Shown piece after piece: positions 43,351-52,235 of a stretch of DNA of 62,763 bases. The notes under the pieces were generated by a model. That model saw only the letters and a list, made by a program, of their open reading frames with translations. It searched no databases and was not told the origin of the DNA. How positions within the stretch are numbered: position 1 is the first letter of the stretch; every line of letters starts with the position of its first letter. The position numbers and the translations under genes are program-made. Origin of the DNA: Prevotella sp. (GTDB lineage Bacteria > Bacteroidota > Bacteroidia > Bacteroidales > Bacteroidaceae); NCBI GenBank assembly GCA_017445845.1, contig JAFSRY010000035.1, positions 1 to 62,763 on the forward strand, given 5' to 3'.

Positions 43351-45351
43351 TCATTCTGTTTCATACCGTATTTTATAACCCTTGCCGTCGCAGATGAAGC
43401 ATTGGCCTGAGCCGCTGCAGGCATCACACTGCTTGTGTTCACCGTTGCTGTAGGTAGCTTTGCTCTTGCCGCTTCCCTTGCATATCGTGCACTTCTTGTT
43501 CCCATGACAGGTGTCGCAGGTCACTTGTTTCTTTACGGTATGCTTGGTGGGGGAGAAACTGTCGCTGCTACTGCTGGCAGAGGTCGTGGTTGTACTCCCG
43601 GCATAGGGGTTGGCATTGACGCGTGAACGGTTCGTCGTGGCATTGCTGTTCATGCCAGCCTGCAGGTTCTGATTGAATAGGTCGAGGATCATTAGTCCAA
43701 GGTTGGCATTTGCGTTCTGCTGTTGTTGCTGCTGTTGCAACCGCCTTTCTGCCTCCTCTTGTTCCTGGCGGGCCTGCTCGGCCGCAAGTTCACGCTGTTG
43801 CTGTTCGTAGAGTTCCTGAGCAGCGGCAGCAATCTCTGCTTTTTCGGCTTCGTATTTGGTGACACGGTCGTAGAAGGTCTCCAAGGCTGTGTTCATCCGC
43901 TCCTGATAGGACTGCGATGACTTGACTCTTTGAGTGAGTTTGTTGCGCAAGGTTGTCTCTTTCTCTGAGAACATGTGGCTATTGTCGATTTTGTCGTAGG
44001 CGTCGAGCAGCGTGACGAGCTGTGGAAAAGTCTGTGAACAGGCTTCAAGCGATGACAAGGTTTCCTGCAGATGTTTCATCTCATAGTTATACATATCCTT
44101 GCTGAGGTCTTCGAGATACTCCACGGCGTTTTCGTTTGAGATCATTTCCGCTCCCAGCTTCTCGTTCAAGGCCTCGACAAAGTAATAGAGTGCCCACGGC
44201 TTTGTCACGATGTCGTTCTGTGTGACTATTTGTGAGTAGAAGTTGATGGCATCGTCATAAAACCATTCGTCCTTCAAGCCTTTATGATCCTTAGGTTTCT
44301 TTCCTCCGACGTAGAACATGCGCTCACCTTCGTCAAAGTAATGGATGCCGGTGTGTTTGTCGGCATCGTATGGAACGGCATCCCGTAGCTTCTGCTCTTT
44401 CACCATCCATCGGCCGTTTTCATCATCGTAGTCTAACGATGTGAAATAGGAAGGAATGTTGCCTTTCTGTTCGCCCCACATGGCAGCGCCTGTCCGAAGG
44501 ATTCCATCGTCATCTCTCACATAGTATTGGAATGCATTTGTCCCTTGTATGTTGTTGTAGATGTATAGGCTCTGCTCTCCCCTTGCGACAGGTTTACCGT
44601 CGGAGGTTGTGACTTGATAGGGTCTGTATTTCTGTCCTTCAGGCAGCCCGCTTTTGTATTGTTCACCTCCTTGAGCTCTGATTGCCAACGTCTGCTCAAA
44701 TTGTTGAGAGGCGATGTCGTTGTCAGAAACGCCAAAAAGGAAATAGCCATGAAAGTAGGTCATTGACCAGAAATCGGGGATTTCGGCCAACTTGGTTCCT
44801 TCCATGCTGAAAATGATGAACTTTTCGCCGTCGCTGGCGAGGATGGAGGCAGGCGTCTCGTCGTGCCACAGGCTGAAGGTCTTGTCGGCAAAGTGGCTGT
44901 CGGTCTGTCCTTTTTCCCTCCACAAGGGTTTTGTCGGGATTTCTTCCATTCCCTTGCTGATGGAAGGGCAATAGTAGCAACAGGCATAGTTGGGTTCAAG
45001 AATGACTTGTCCCTGATCATTGGCGATGCCGAACTTATAGTTGTCGCTGCCTATTGGGACCCTGATGACAAGTATGACGCGATGGTCTGAAGTCTCTTGA
45101 GCCCATATATCGGCTTTCTTGTAGATTTTCTCAACTTTCTTAATCGCCTCTTTATTGTTTTTCTGTCGGGTTTTGTAATCATCAGGTTGTTGATAATAGG
45201 TAATCTCTCCATGTGAACTATAGTTCCCCTTGAAATCAGCACGAAAGTGGAAGGAACTGCGTTGCACTCCGTTCTTCTCATCGGCCCGAAGGTCGGAAGG
45301 TAGGCAGAGTAGCAACAAAAGGGCTACCACGATTTTTTGTATAGTTTTCAT
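43351..45351 (-). CDS. Secreted coiled-coil protein with C-terminal DnaJ-like CxxC motifs
   Basis: A 666-aa protein of unrecognised family. Signal peptide (MKTIQKIVVALLLLLCLPSDLRA), a beta-rich region to about 330 (FGIANDQGQVILEPNYA resembles WG-type repeats), a helical region at 350-480, a long charged coiled coil at about 490-560 ending in a polyglutamine run, an Asn/Ser/Thr-rich linker, and a Cys-rich tail. The tail has four CxxC pairs (612/615, 621/624, 642/645, 651/654) with CxxCxGxG-type spacing like the DnaJ zinc domain. That combination on an exported protein is unusual. Function unknown. Confidence 0.85.
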   Translation of the reverse strand: MKTIQKIVVALLLLLCLPSDLRADEKNGVQRSSFHFRADFKGNYSSHGEITYYQQPDDYKTRQKNNKEAIKKVEKIYKKADIWAQETSDHRVILVIRVPIGSDNYKFGIANDQGQVILEPNYACCYYCPSISKGMEEIPTKPLWREKGQTDSHFADKTFSLWHDETPASILASDGEKFIIFSMEGTKLAEIPDFWSMTYFHGYFLFGVSDNDIASQQFEQTLAIRAQGGEQYKSGLPEGQKYRPYQVTTSDGKPVARGEQSLYIYNNIQGTNAFQYYVRDDDGILRTGAAMWGEQKGNIPSYFTSLDYDDENGRWMVKEQKLRDAVPYDADKHTGIHYFDEGERMFYVGGKKPKDHKGLKDEWFYDDAINFYSQIVTQNDIVTKPWALYYFVEALNEKLGAEMISNENAVEYLEDLSKDMYNYEMKHLQETLSSLEACSQTFPQLVTLLDAYDKIDNSHMFSEKETTLRNKLTQRVKSSQSYQERMNTALETFYDRVTKYEAEKAEIAAAAQELYEQQQRELAAEQARQEQEEAERRLQQQQQQQNANANLGLMILDLFNQNLQAGMNSNATTNRSRVNANPYAGSTTTTSASSSSDSFSPTKHTVKKQVTCDTCHGNKKCTICKGSGKSKATYSNGEHKQCDACSGSGQCFICDGKGYKIRYETE

Positions 45352-45420
45352 GTGTTGTTATACTTTTCTTATTTATATCTTTTAGCTGGCGAATTTAGTT
45401 ATCTGTCGATAGTTAGGAAA

Positions 45421-45491
45421 TGTCTGAAAGTCCAAAACGCTTAAGGTGAGCGGGGGATGCCATAGATGAGCGTATGTAGGACTTTCAGACA
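45421..45491. repeat. 71-nt inverted repeat between glyA and the CxxC protein
   Basis: Perfect 13-bp arms TGTCTGAAAGTCC (45421-45433) and GGACTTTCAGACA (45479-45491) enclose a 45-nt GC-richer loop. It lies 20 nt past the glyA stop, so it may serve as a transcription stop, but no strong U-tract follows; it could also be a remnant of a small mobile element. Confidence 0.65.
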
Positions 45492-45510
45492 GGTCCTGTT
45501 TTTGGGGCTA

Positions 45511-46791
45511 TTAATAGGCAAACAGCGGATAATCCTTCATCGTCAGGTTCACCTTTTCTCGGACACGAGCAATGACGGCTTGGTCTTCTGGAGCATTGAG
45601 CACCTCCTCGATGAGTTCGGCAATAAGAACCATCATGTCTTCCTTGGCACCACGGGTAGTCATAGCGGCCGTACCAAGGCGGATGCCTGAGGTTTGGAAA
45701 GCCGATCGGGTGTCGAAAGGCACCATGTTCTTGTTCACGGTGATGTCGGCTGCCACGAGTGCGTTCTCAGCCACTTTACCGGTCAGCTCAGGATACTTCG
45801 ATCGAAGGTCGACAAGCATCGAGTGGTTGTCGGTGCCGCCACTGACAATGGTGAAACCGCGCCCCATCAGCTCTTCGGCCAGTCGGGCGGCATTCTTCTT
45901 CACTTGTAGGGCATAGTCCTTCCATTCGGGCTGCAGGTTCTCACCGAAACCGACGGCCTTGGCAGCGATGACATGTTCCAAGGGACCACCTTGTTGTCCG
46001 GGGAACACCGCTGAGTTGAGCAACATGCTCATGGGCTTCAACTCGCCCTTCTTTGTGGTCAGTCCCCATGGGTTTTCAAAGTCTTTGCCAAGGAGGATGA
46101 TGCCACCCCGGGGACCACGCAGGGTCTTGTGGGTTGTCGATGTGACGATGTGGGCATACTTAACCGGATTGTCTAACAGTCCTGCGGCGATTAGTCCAGC
46201 GGGGTGCGCCATGTCAATCATCAGCAGGGCTCCGACGGAGTCGGCTATCTCGCGCATCCGTTTATAGTCCCATTCGCGGCTATATGCCGAGCCGCCGCCG
46301 ATGATGAGCTTCGGTTGGTGCTCGTGAGCCAGGCGTTCCATCTCATCGTAGTCTACACGCCCTGTTTCTTTATTCAGATTATAGCCTACCGGATGGTAGA
46401 GCATACCGCTGGAGTTGACGGGTGAGCCGTGGGAGAGGTGGCCGCCGTGATCAAGGTTCATGCCCATAAAGACATCGCCGGGCTTTAATACAGCCGACAA
46501 GACTGCAGCATTAGCCTGAGCCCCCGAGTGAGGCTGTACGTTGGCATATTCAGCACCGAAGAGTTGGCAGACGCGCTCAATGGCCAGTGTTTCAACTTCG
46601 TCAACAACTTGGCAGCCGCCATAGTAGCGTTTGCCAGGATAGCCTTCGGCATACTTGTTCGTCAGATAAGAGCCCATGGCCTGCATGACCTCGTCGCTTA
46701 CGAAGTTTTCACTGGCGATGAGTTCCATGCCTTTCAGCTGGCGTTGGTGCTCACGCTCGATAAGTTCGAAAATCTGATTGTCTCTTTTCAT
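45511..46791 (-). CDS. glyA: Serine hydroxymethyltransferase
   Basis: A 426-aa PLP enzyme converting serine and tetrahydrofolate to glycine and 5,10-methylene-THF. Lys222 in [14 protein letters not shown] is the PLP lysine; [16 protein letters not shown] and [14 protein letters not shown] are family blocks. It supplies one-carbon units for purine and thymidylate synthesis. It starts 31 nt after the CobW gene with no promoter visible between, so likely cotranscribed. Confidence 0.97.
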   Translation of the reverse strand: MKRDNQIFELIEREHQRQLKGMELIASENFVSDEVMQAMGSYLTNKYAEGYPGKRYYGGCQVVDEVETLAIERVCQLFGAEYANVQPHSGAQANAAVLSAVLKPGDVFMGMNLDHGGHLSHGSPVNSSGMLYHPVGYNLNKETGRVDYDEMERLAHEHQPKLIIGGGSAYSREWDYKRMREIADSVGALLMIDMAHPAGLIAAGLLDNPVKYAHIVTSTTHKTLRGPRGGIILLGKDFENPWGLTTKKGELKPMSMLLNSAVFPGQQGGPLEHVIAAKAVGFGENLQPEWKDYALQVKKNAARLAEELMGRGFTIVSGGTDNHSMLVDLRSKYPELTGKVAENALVAADITVNKNMVPFDTRSAFQTSGIRLGTAAMTTRGAKEDMMVLIAELIEEVLNAPEDQAVIARVREKVNLTMKDYPLFAY

Positions 46792-46822
46792 GTCATTATC
46801 TCTTTTTATTCTTTCTTTCCTT

Positions 46823-48064
46823 TTATGCCAGACACTTGTCGAGTTCGGCGGCTATGGCTTCTTTATCGAGGTGTTGGCCTATGAAGACGAGTTTCTGCAT
46901 ACGGTCGCCGTATTCTTCGTCCCAGTCGCGCTGCAGGTCTGGGTTCTGCGCGATAAACTGCTCCAACTGCCCTTTGGGCATCGTTGCATACCATTGGCCG
47001 GCGTTTCGGATGCTGACCTGTCGGCCTGCCTGTTCAAAGACGTAGCAGGTTTCACGTTCGTCATCGAAGTAGCAGATGCCTTTGGCTCTGATGACGCTCT
47101 TTGGAAACTTGCGTGCAACAAACTCATCGAACAGCCCGAGGTCGAACGGGCGACGGCGGTAATAGACATACGTTCCGATGCCATATTCTTCAGCTTCGCC
47201 TTCATCATGGTGGTGATGGTGGTGTTCATGCTCATGTTCGTGCTCATGTTCGTGTTCATGCTCATGTTCATGCTCATGTTCGTGTTCATGCTCATGTTCA
47301 TCGTCATCATCATCGTCATCATGGTCTTCGTGATGGCCTTCAATCTCCTGTATCCATGCCGCCGAGGTTGCAACATGGTCAAAGTCGAAGAGGTTGGTAT
47401 TGATGATTTTGTCGAGGTCAACGTCACCGTAGTCACAGTTGATGATTTCTGCCTTTGGCTGTATGGTTCGGATAATCTCGCGGATGCGTCCGAGTTCATC
47501 GGGTTTCACCTCGCTGGCTTTGTTGAGAAGGATGATGTTGCAGAACTCAATCTGTTGTATGACGAGGTTTTCAATATCGTCTTCTTCGATATTCTGTCGG
47601 GTGAGTTGGAGTCCTCCTTCGAATTCGTCTTTCATGCGGAGGGCATCGACGACGGTGACGATGCAGTCGAGGCGGGGTATGCCGACGTTGGTCACCTCGG
47701 GTGCCATTGAGGGTATGGAGCAGATGGTTTGTGCGATAGGTGCCGGTTCACAGATGCCGCTGGCTTCAATGACGATGTAGTCGAAGCGGTTCATGGCGAT
47801 GATGTCTCGCAGCTGTTCGACAAGGTCCATCTTCAGTGTGCAGCAGATGCAGCCGTTCTGAAGGGCAACGAGGCTTTCGTCCTTTTTTCCGACGATGCCT
47901 CCCTGCTGGATGAGGTCGGCATCAATATTCACTTCGCCGATGTCGTTGACGATGACGGCAAACTTAATGCCTTGTTTGTTGGTGAGAATTCTATTTAATA
48001 ATGTAGTCTTTCCGCTGCCGAGATAGCCTGTCAGCAGGAGCACAGGTGTTTCTTTCTTGTTCAT
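46823..48064 (-). CDS. CobW/G3E-family GTPase metallochaperone with poly-(Glu-His) tract
   Basis: A 413-aa G3E GTPase. P-loop GYLGSGKT at 13-20, the metal-binding CxCC motif at 72-75 (GCICC), NKAS-type guanine motif (LLNKASEV) and the C-terminal CobW_C domain ([13 protein letters not shown]). Between them lies a striking tract (about 245-290) of Asp, then about 14 Glu-His pairs, then six His, which should bind several Zn or Ni ions. Members with CxCC are mostly zinc or nickel chaperones. It lies between pyrI, a zinc-site protein, and glyA; a zinc-supply role is inference. Confidence 0.9.
   Translation of the reverse strand: MNKKETPVLLLTGYLGSGKTTLLNRILTNKQGIKFAVIVNDIGEVNIDADLIQQGGIVGKKDESLVALQNGCICCTLKMDLVEQLRDIIAMNRFDYIVIEASGICEPAPIAQTICSIPSMAPEVTNVGIPRLDCIVTVVDALRMKDEFEGGLQLTRQNIEEDDIENLVIQQIEFCNIILLNKASEVKPDELGRIREIIRTIQPKAEIINCDYGDVDLDKIINTNLFDFDHVATSAAWIQEIEGHHEDHDDDDDDDEHEHEHEHEHEHEHEHEHEHEHEHEHHHHHHDEGEAEEYGIGTYVYYRRRPFDLGLFDEFVARKFPKSVIRAKGICYFDDERETCYVFEQAGRQVSIRNAGQWYATMPKGQLEQFIAQNPDLQRDWDEEYGDRMQKLVFIGQHLDKEAIAAELDKCLA
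47205..47330. repeat. Low-complexity repeat encoding (Glu-His)n
   Basis: A run of near-identical hexamers (TTCATG, CTCATG, TTCGTG, GTCATC) inside the CobW gene encodes alternating Glu and His, flanked by His and Asp runs. The repeat is prone to length change by slippage in multiples of 3 or 6 nt. Confidence 0.85.
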
Positions 48065-48088
48065 TTGTTTTCTTTATTCTCTTTTTTT

Positions 48089-48109
48089 GTCGGCAGAAGA
48101 ACTGCCGAC
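48089..48109. other. Hairpin between pyrI and the CobW gene
   Basis: An 8-bp perfect stem GTCGGCAG / CTGCCGAC with a 5-nt loop lies in the 100-nt spacer. On the minus strand it is followed by an A-tract, not a U-tract, so it is not a standard terminator for pyrBI; it could act in mRNA processing or stability. Confidence 0.55.
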
Positions 48110-48164
48110 CACACTTAATGGTTGTTCTTTCTTTGTGGGGATATTAATTGCCTATGGTTTTGCT

Positions 48165-48620
48165 TTATACTAGTTCGACGCGGCTGATGTCCTGTTCTTT
48201 GTCGCAATAGTGGCATTTGCAAATGCCGCGTTCCTTGTCGATGACGTGGAAGACGGTGGGTACCGGTTCGTTGTTGGTGACGCAGACGGGATTGTTGCAG
48301 CGTACGATGCCTCTCAGCTCGTCGGGTGTTTCGACGGTTTTCTTTTCTACTACTTCGTAGTCGCGTATGATGTTGAGGATGACCTTTGGAGCAACGACCG
48401 ACAGTCGTGATATTTCGTCATCGGTAAAGAACTTGTCGGAGACCTTGATGATGCCTTTGTTTCCTACCTTTTGGGAAGGATAGTTGATACCGAGGGTGAC
48501 GGGTGTATGAAGGTCGAAGAGACCGAGCAGATTAGCTACATGATAAGTCTTGTCTGCGGGTATATGGTCGATGACGGTGCCGTTTTCGATGGCAGCGACG
48601 AGACGTTCTTTCTTGTTCAT
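48165..48620 (-). CDS. pyrI: Aspartate carbamoyltransferase regulatory chain
   Basis: A 151-aa regulatory subunit that binds CTP/ATP and tethers catalytic trimers. The zinc site is intact: Cys108, Cys113, Cys136 and Cys139 (CNNPVC ... CHYC). N-terminal allosteric domain with [12 protein letters not shown]. It starts 6 nt after pyrB, the standard pyrBI order. Confidence 0.97.
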   Translation of the reverse strand: MNKKERLVAAIENGTVIDHIPADKTYHVANLLGLFDLHTPVTLGINYPSQKVGNKGIIKVSDKFFTDDEISRLSVVAPKVILNIIRDYEVVEKKTVETPDELRGIVRCNNPVCVTNNEPVPTVFHVIDKERGICKCHYCDKEQDISRVELV

Positions 48621-48626
48621 AGTCGT

Positions 48627-49580
48627 TTACTTAATGATTGTTTTGTCATTCTTGATGTCTTCGAGGCTGATGCCGAGACAATAGCAGAAGATGGCTTCTC
48701 GTGCATAGAGTCCGTTCTGCGCCTGTTGGATATAGTAGGCGTGGGGGTCGTCGTCGACGTCATAGGCAATTTCGTTGACACGGGGTAGGGGATGGAGGAT
48801 TTTCATGTTGTCCTTGACTCCTCGCAGCATATCGCGTCGCAGGATATATACGTTTTTCACCCGTTCGTATTCCATGAGGTCGGAGAAGCGCTCTTTCTGC
48901 ACACGGGTCATATAGATGATGTCGGCATCTTGGATGACTTTTTCGTTGAAAGCCGTATGCTCCTGATAGCGGATGGCGTGCTCGTCGCAATAGAGTTTAT
49001 ATTCCTTTGGCATGGCTAATTCTTTCGGAGCTATGAAGTGGAAGGTCGGGTTGAAGTGTCGCATGGCCATGATGAGCGAGTGGACGGTGCGTCCGTATTT
49101 CAGGTCGCCCACGAGGTAGATGTTGAGGTTGTTGAGCGTTCCTTGAGTTTTGTAGATGGAATAAAGGTCGAGCAGACACTGCGAGGGATGCATGTGAGCC
49201 CCGTCGCCAGCATTGATGATGGGCACAGGTGCAACCTCCGACGCATACTGAGCGGCACCCTCTATATAGTGGCGCATGGCGATGACATCGGCGTAGTTTG
49301 ATACCATGAGAATGGTGTCTTTCAGTGTTTCCCCCTTCGACACGCTGGAAGCCTTTGCGTCGGAGAAGCCGATGACGCGTGCGCCGAGTCGGTTGGCAGC
49401 TGTTTCAAAACTAAGTCGTGTGCGGGTTGACGGTTCGTAGAACAAAGTGGCTACGACGCGTCCCTTTAGCAGTTCGCGGTTGGGATGTTTTTCAAACTCC
49501 TGCGCCATCTCGATGAGGTACATGATACGTTCTTTCGAGAGGTCGGCAATCGTAACAAAATTATGTTTTTCCATTGACAT
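48627..49580 (-). CDS. pyrB: Aspartate carbamoyltransferase catalytic chain
   Basis: A 317-aa enzyme for the committed step of pyrimidine synthesis. The carbamoyl-phosphate loop STRTRLSFE starts at Ser51, and HPLPRVNEI and [17 protein letters not shown] are diagnostic. In-frame ATGs at 49580 and 49574 are both usable. No leader peptide or UMP attenuator was seen; it is divergent from PBP1A. Confidence 0.97.
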   Translation of the reverse strand: MSMEKHNFVTIADLSKERIMYLIEMAQEFEKHPNRELLKGRVVATLFYEPSTRTRLSFETAANRLGARVIGFSDAKASSVSKGETLKDTILMVSNYADVIAMRHYIEGAAQYASEVAPVPIINAGDGAHMHPSQCLLDLYSIYKTQGTLNNLNIYLVGDLKYGRTVHSLIMAMRHFNPTFHFIAPKELAMPKEYKLYCDEHAIRYQEHTAFNEKVIQDADIIYMTRVQKERFSDLMEYERVKNVYILRRDMLRGVKDNMKILHPLPRVNEIAYDVDDDPHAYYIQQAQNGLYAREAIFCYCLGISLEDIKNDKTIIK

Positions 49581-49659
49581 TTTTGTTGATTGTTCTGAAT
49601 TCGACTGCTAAGTTAGTGAATATTTTTGAAAAGAGAGCAGTTAATTCAAAAGTATTTTG

Positions 49660-49667
49660 TATTTTTG
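49660..49667 (+). promoter_or_regulatory. -7 box for the PBP1A gene
   Basis: TATTTTTG followed by C, 25 nt before the chosen ATG at 49693; the -33 box is not well matched. Confidence 0.4.
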
Positions 49668-49692
49668 CATCAAATTTTTTAAAATTGACCTT

Positions 49693-52005
49693 ATGAGGAA
49701 GTTTTTTATACGTTTGTTGTGGAGTTTGCTGTTGCTCGTTGTTCTCTGCTCTGCCGGAGCCTTTTGGGCAATATGGAACGGATGGGTCGGCTATATGCCC
49801 GATATTGAGGACCTGCAAAATCCCATCAACCGTTATGCTACACAGATATTTTCTGCCGATGGTAAAGTGCTCGGCACATGGAACATGAACAAGGAAAACC
49901 GTGTCAACGTGAATTATGAAGACCTGGCACCCCATCTTGTCCAGGCCCTCGTCGACACCGAAGACAAACGTTTCTATGAGCATTCAGGAATAGATTTCTA
50001 TTCACTGATGCGTGCCATTGTCAAGCGAGGCATCTTCCAGCAGACGTCTGCCGGCGGCGGTTCCACCATTACTCAGCAGCTGGCCAAGCAGCTCTACTCG
50101 GAGGCAGCCCACAGCAAGACCGAACGAATGCTGCAGAAGCCCATCGAGTGGGTCATCGCCGTGAAACTCGAACGTAACTATACAAAGGAGGAAATCATCG
50201 CTCTCTACTTGAATTACTTCGACTTCCTCCACAATGCCGTGGGCATCAAGACTGCTTCGAAAACCTACTTCAACAAGGAACCGCGCGACCTGACCGTCAA
50301 CGAGGCCGCTACTCTTGTAGGCCTCTGCAAGAACCCTTCCTATTTCAATCCCGTTCGCTACAACGAGCGTAGTCGGGGGCGTCGTAACGTCGTCCTGCAG
50401 CAAATGTATAAGGAAGGCCACCTTACCGCCGAGGAATTGGGCCGCTATAGTGCCGAACCCCTTGTGCTCGACTTCCACCGAACCGACCACAAAGAGGGTC
50501 TTGCCACTTATTTCCGTGAGTTCCTCCGTCAGTATATGACAGCCCAGAAGCCTTCCCGAGGCGACTATCCTTCGTGGAACCAGAACCAATTCTTCTTCGA
50601 CTCCCTCTGCTGGGTAAGCGATCCGCTCTATGGTTGGTGTAACAAGAACCACAAAAAGGGTCGTCCGTACAACATCTATACCGACGGACTCAAGGTCTTC
50701 ACAACGCTTGACTCCCGTATGCAACAATATGCCGAGGAGGCCGTCTATAACCATGTTGCCAAATACCTGCAGCCCCTTTTCGACAAGGAGAACCGAGGCA
50801 AATCGAATGCTCCTTTCACCAACGACCTCACCGCCAAGCAGGTGGAGGCCATCCTCAACCGTTCCATCCGTCAGAGCGAGCGCTATCGGGCGATGAAGGC
50901 TGACGGCGCGACCGATGAAGAGATACAGCAATCCTTCCGCACAAAGACCGACATGACGGTCTTCACCTATCATGGCGAACGTGACACGACGATGACGCCG
51001 CTCGACTCCATCCGCTACTATAAGTCGTTCCTGCGTTCGGGCTTCGTCAGCATGGAGCCGCAGAGCGGAGCCGTCAGAGCCTATGTGGGAGGACTGAACT
51101 ATAGGCACTTCATGTATGACATGGCTACCAGCGGACGTCGTCAGGTTGGCTCAACCATCAAGCCCTTCCTCTATTCACTGGCAATGGAGAACGGCTTCAC
51201 GCCCTGCGACCTTGCGCCTAATGAGGAACGAACCTATATGGTTGCCGGAAAACCGTGGACGCCGCGCAACTCCGGTCGTGCACGCTATGGCGAGATGGTG
51301 ACCCTCGCATGGGGACTGGCACAGTCGAACAATTGGATATCGGCCTACATCATGAGTCAGCTTTCGCCACAGCAGTTCGTCAGTCTGTTGCACGACTATG
51401 GTATCCGTAATCCTGACATTCACCCCTCCATGTCACTCTGTCTCGGGCCTTGTGATATTTCTGTCAGCGAGATGGTGAGCGCATATACTACCTTCGTCAA
51501 CGGCGGCATCCGCACGTCACCACTCTACGTCAGCCGAATTGAAGACAGTGAGGGCAACCTGTTGGCTGAGTTCCAACCCCGCATGAACGAAGTCATCAGT
51601 GCAGAGAGTTCCTACAAGATGATTGGTCTGTTGCGCGGTGTCATCGATGGTGGAACAGGCTCGCGCGTGCGTTTTAAATATAATGTACCCGGAGAGATTG
51701 GCGGCAAGACCGGAACCACCAACCGCAACAGCGATGCCTGGTTCATGGGCTTCACACCGCAACTCGTCAGCGGATGCTGGGTGGGAGGCGAAGACCGCGA
51801 CATCCACTTCGGCTCGATGGCCATCGGACAAGGAGCCTCAGCTGCGCTGCCTATTTGGGCAACCTACATGAACCGTGTCTTCGCCGACAAGGCACTGGGC
51901 TATTCTGCTGAAGCCCACTTCAAGCTGCCCGAGGGCTTCCAACCCTGTGACGGCGACTCCATAGATGCCGTTTCTGCCTATGGTATCGATGAAGTCTTTG
52001 AGTAA
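49693..52005 (+). CDS. Penicillin-binding protein 1A (bifunctional transglycosylase/transpeptidase)
   Basis: A 770-aa class A PBP polymerising and cross-linking peptidoglycan. N-terminal membrane anchor (RLLWSLLLLVVLCSAGAFW), GT51 domain with EDKRFYEHSGID and GGSTITQQLAKQLYSE, and transpeptidase domain with SxxK at Ser487 (STIKP), SNN, and KTGTTNRN. The ATG at 49693 is chosen; an upstream in-frame TTG would place the start in the promoter. A 167-nt inverted repeat begins at the last base of its stop codon. Confidence 0.95.
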   Translation: MRKFFIRLLWSLLLLVVLCSAGAFWAIWNGWVGYMPDIEDLQNPINRYATQIFSADGKVLGTWNMNKENRVNVNYEDLAPHLVQALVDTEDKRFYEHSGIDFYSLMRAIVKRGIFQQTSAGGGSTITQQLAKQLYSEAAHSKTERMLQKPIEWVIAVKLERNYTKEEIIALYLNYFDFLHNAVGIKTASKTYFNKEPRDLTVNEAATLVGLCKNPSYFNPVRYNERSRGRRNVVLQQMYKEGHLTAEELGRYSAEPLVLDFHRTDHKEGLATYFREFLRQYMTAQKPSRGDYPSWNQNQFFFDSLCWVSDPLYGWCNKNHKKGRPYNIYTDGLKVFTTLDSRMQQYAEEAVYNHVAKYLQPLFDKENRGKSNAPFTNDLTAKQVEAILNRSIRQSERYRAMKADGATDEEIQQSFRTKTDMTVFTYHGERDTTMTPLDSIRYYKSFLRSGFVSMEPQSGAVRAYVGGLNYRHFMYDMATSGRRQVGSTIKPFLYSLAMENGFTPCDLAPNEERTYMVAGKPWTPRNSGRARYGEMVTLAWGLAQSNNWISAYIMSQLSPQQFVSLLHDYGIRNPDIHPSMSLCLGPCDISVSEMVSAYTTFVNGGIRTSPLYVSRIEDSEGNLLAEFQPRMNEVISAESSYKMIGLLRGVIDGGTGSRVRFKYNVPGEIGGKTGTTNRNSDAWFMGFTPQLVSGCWVGGEDRDIHFGSMAIGQGASAALPIWATYMNRVFADKALGYSAEAHFKLPEGFQPCDGDSIDAVSAYGIDEVFE

Positions 52006-52171
52006 TCTCTTTGTATCGTCTTATGGTTCAAAAATTGGAACGGCTACTTCCACACACTGATAAGCCTGTTATCAGTGTGAGATAATACAGTTATCAATGT
52101 GTGATAATCCTATTATCTGTGTGTGGAAGTAGCCGTTCCAATTTTTGAGCCATAAGACGATACAAAGAGAT
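52005..52171. repeat. 167-nt near-perfect inverted repeat downstream of PBP1A
   Basis: Left arm 52005-52063 pairs with right arm 52113-52171: 57 of 59 positions are Watson-Crick complementary, with one G-T pair (52027/52149) and one mismatch (52058/52118). The 49-nt loop (52064-52112) holds the middle of a 22-bp dyad array. The left arm begins at the final base of the PBP1A stop codon. As RNA it would form a very long hairpin. Confidence 0.92.
52036..52145. repeat. 22-bp phased dyad-repeat array (array D, 5 units)
   Basis: Five 22-nt units, each 1 nt + 15-nt dyad + spacer: GGAACGGCTACTTCC, GATAAGCCTGTTATC, GATAATACAGTTATC, GATAATCCTATTATC, GGAAGTAGCCGTTCC. All five dyads are perfect in the four or five outer pairs although the arm sequence changes between GGAA/TTCC and GATAA/TTATC. 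Same 22-nt period and layout as arrays A-C. Confidence 0.85.
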
Positions 52172-52195
52172 GAGACTGGGAAAAGTAAGATATTG

Positions 52196-52227
52196 TTTGG
52201 TCATTCCATAGCTTTTCCGTACCTTTG
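52196..52227 (+). promoter_or_regulatory. Promoter giving a near-leaderless transcript of the HAD-IIB gene
   Basis: TTTG (52196-52199), 20 nt, TACCTTTG (52220-52227): an exact consensus. The ATG follows only 8 nt after the -7 box, so transcription would start at or within a few bases of the start codon. Confidence 0.75.
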
Positions 52228-52235
52228 CAGCATAA

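Noticed and set aside
46778-47710. 310-codon plus-strand open frame with an alternating Met/Phe/Val region
   Set aside because: Antisense of the CobW gene; the odd composition comes from the Glu-His repeat read backwards.
48089-48109. Terminator between pyrI and CobW
   Set aside because: The hairpin is strong but is followed by A residues on the transcribed minus strand, so it lacks the U-tract.
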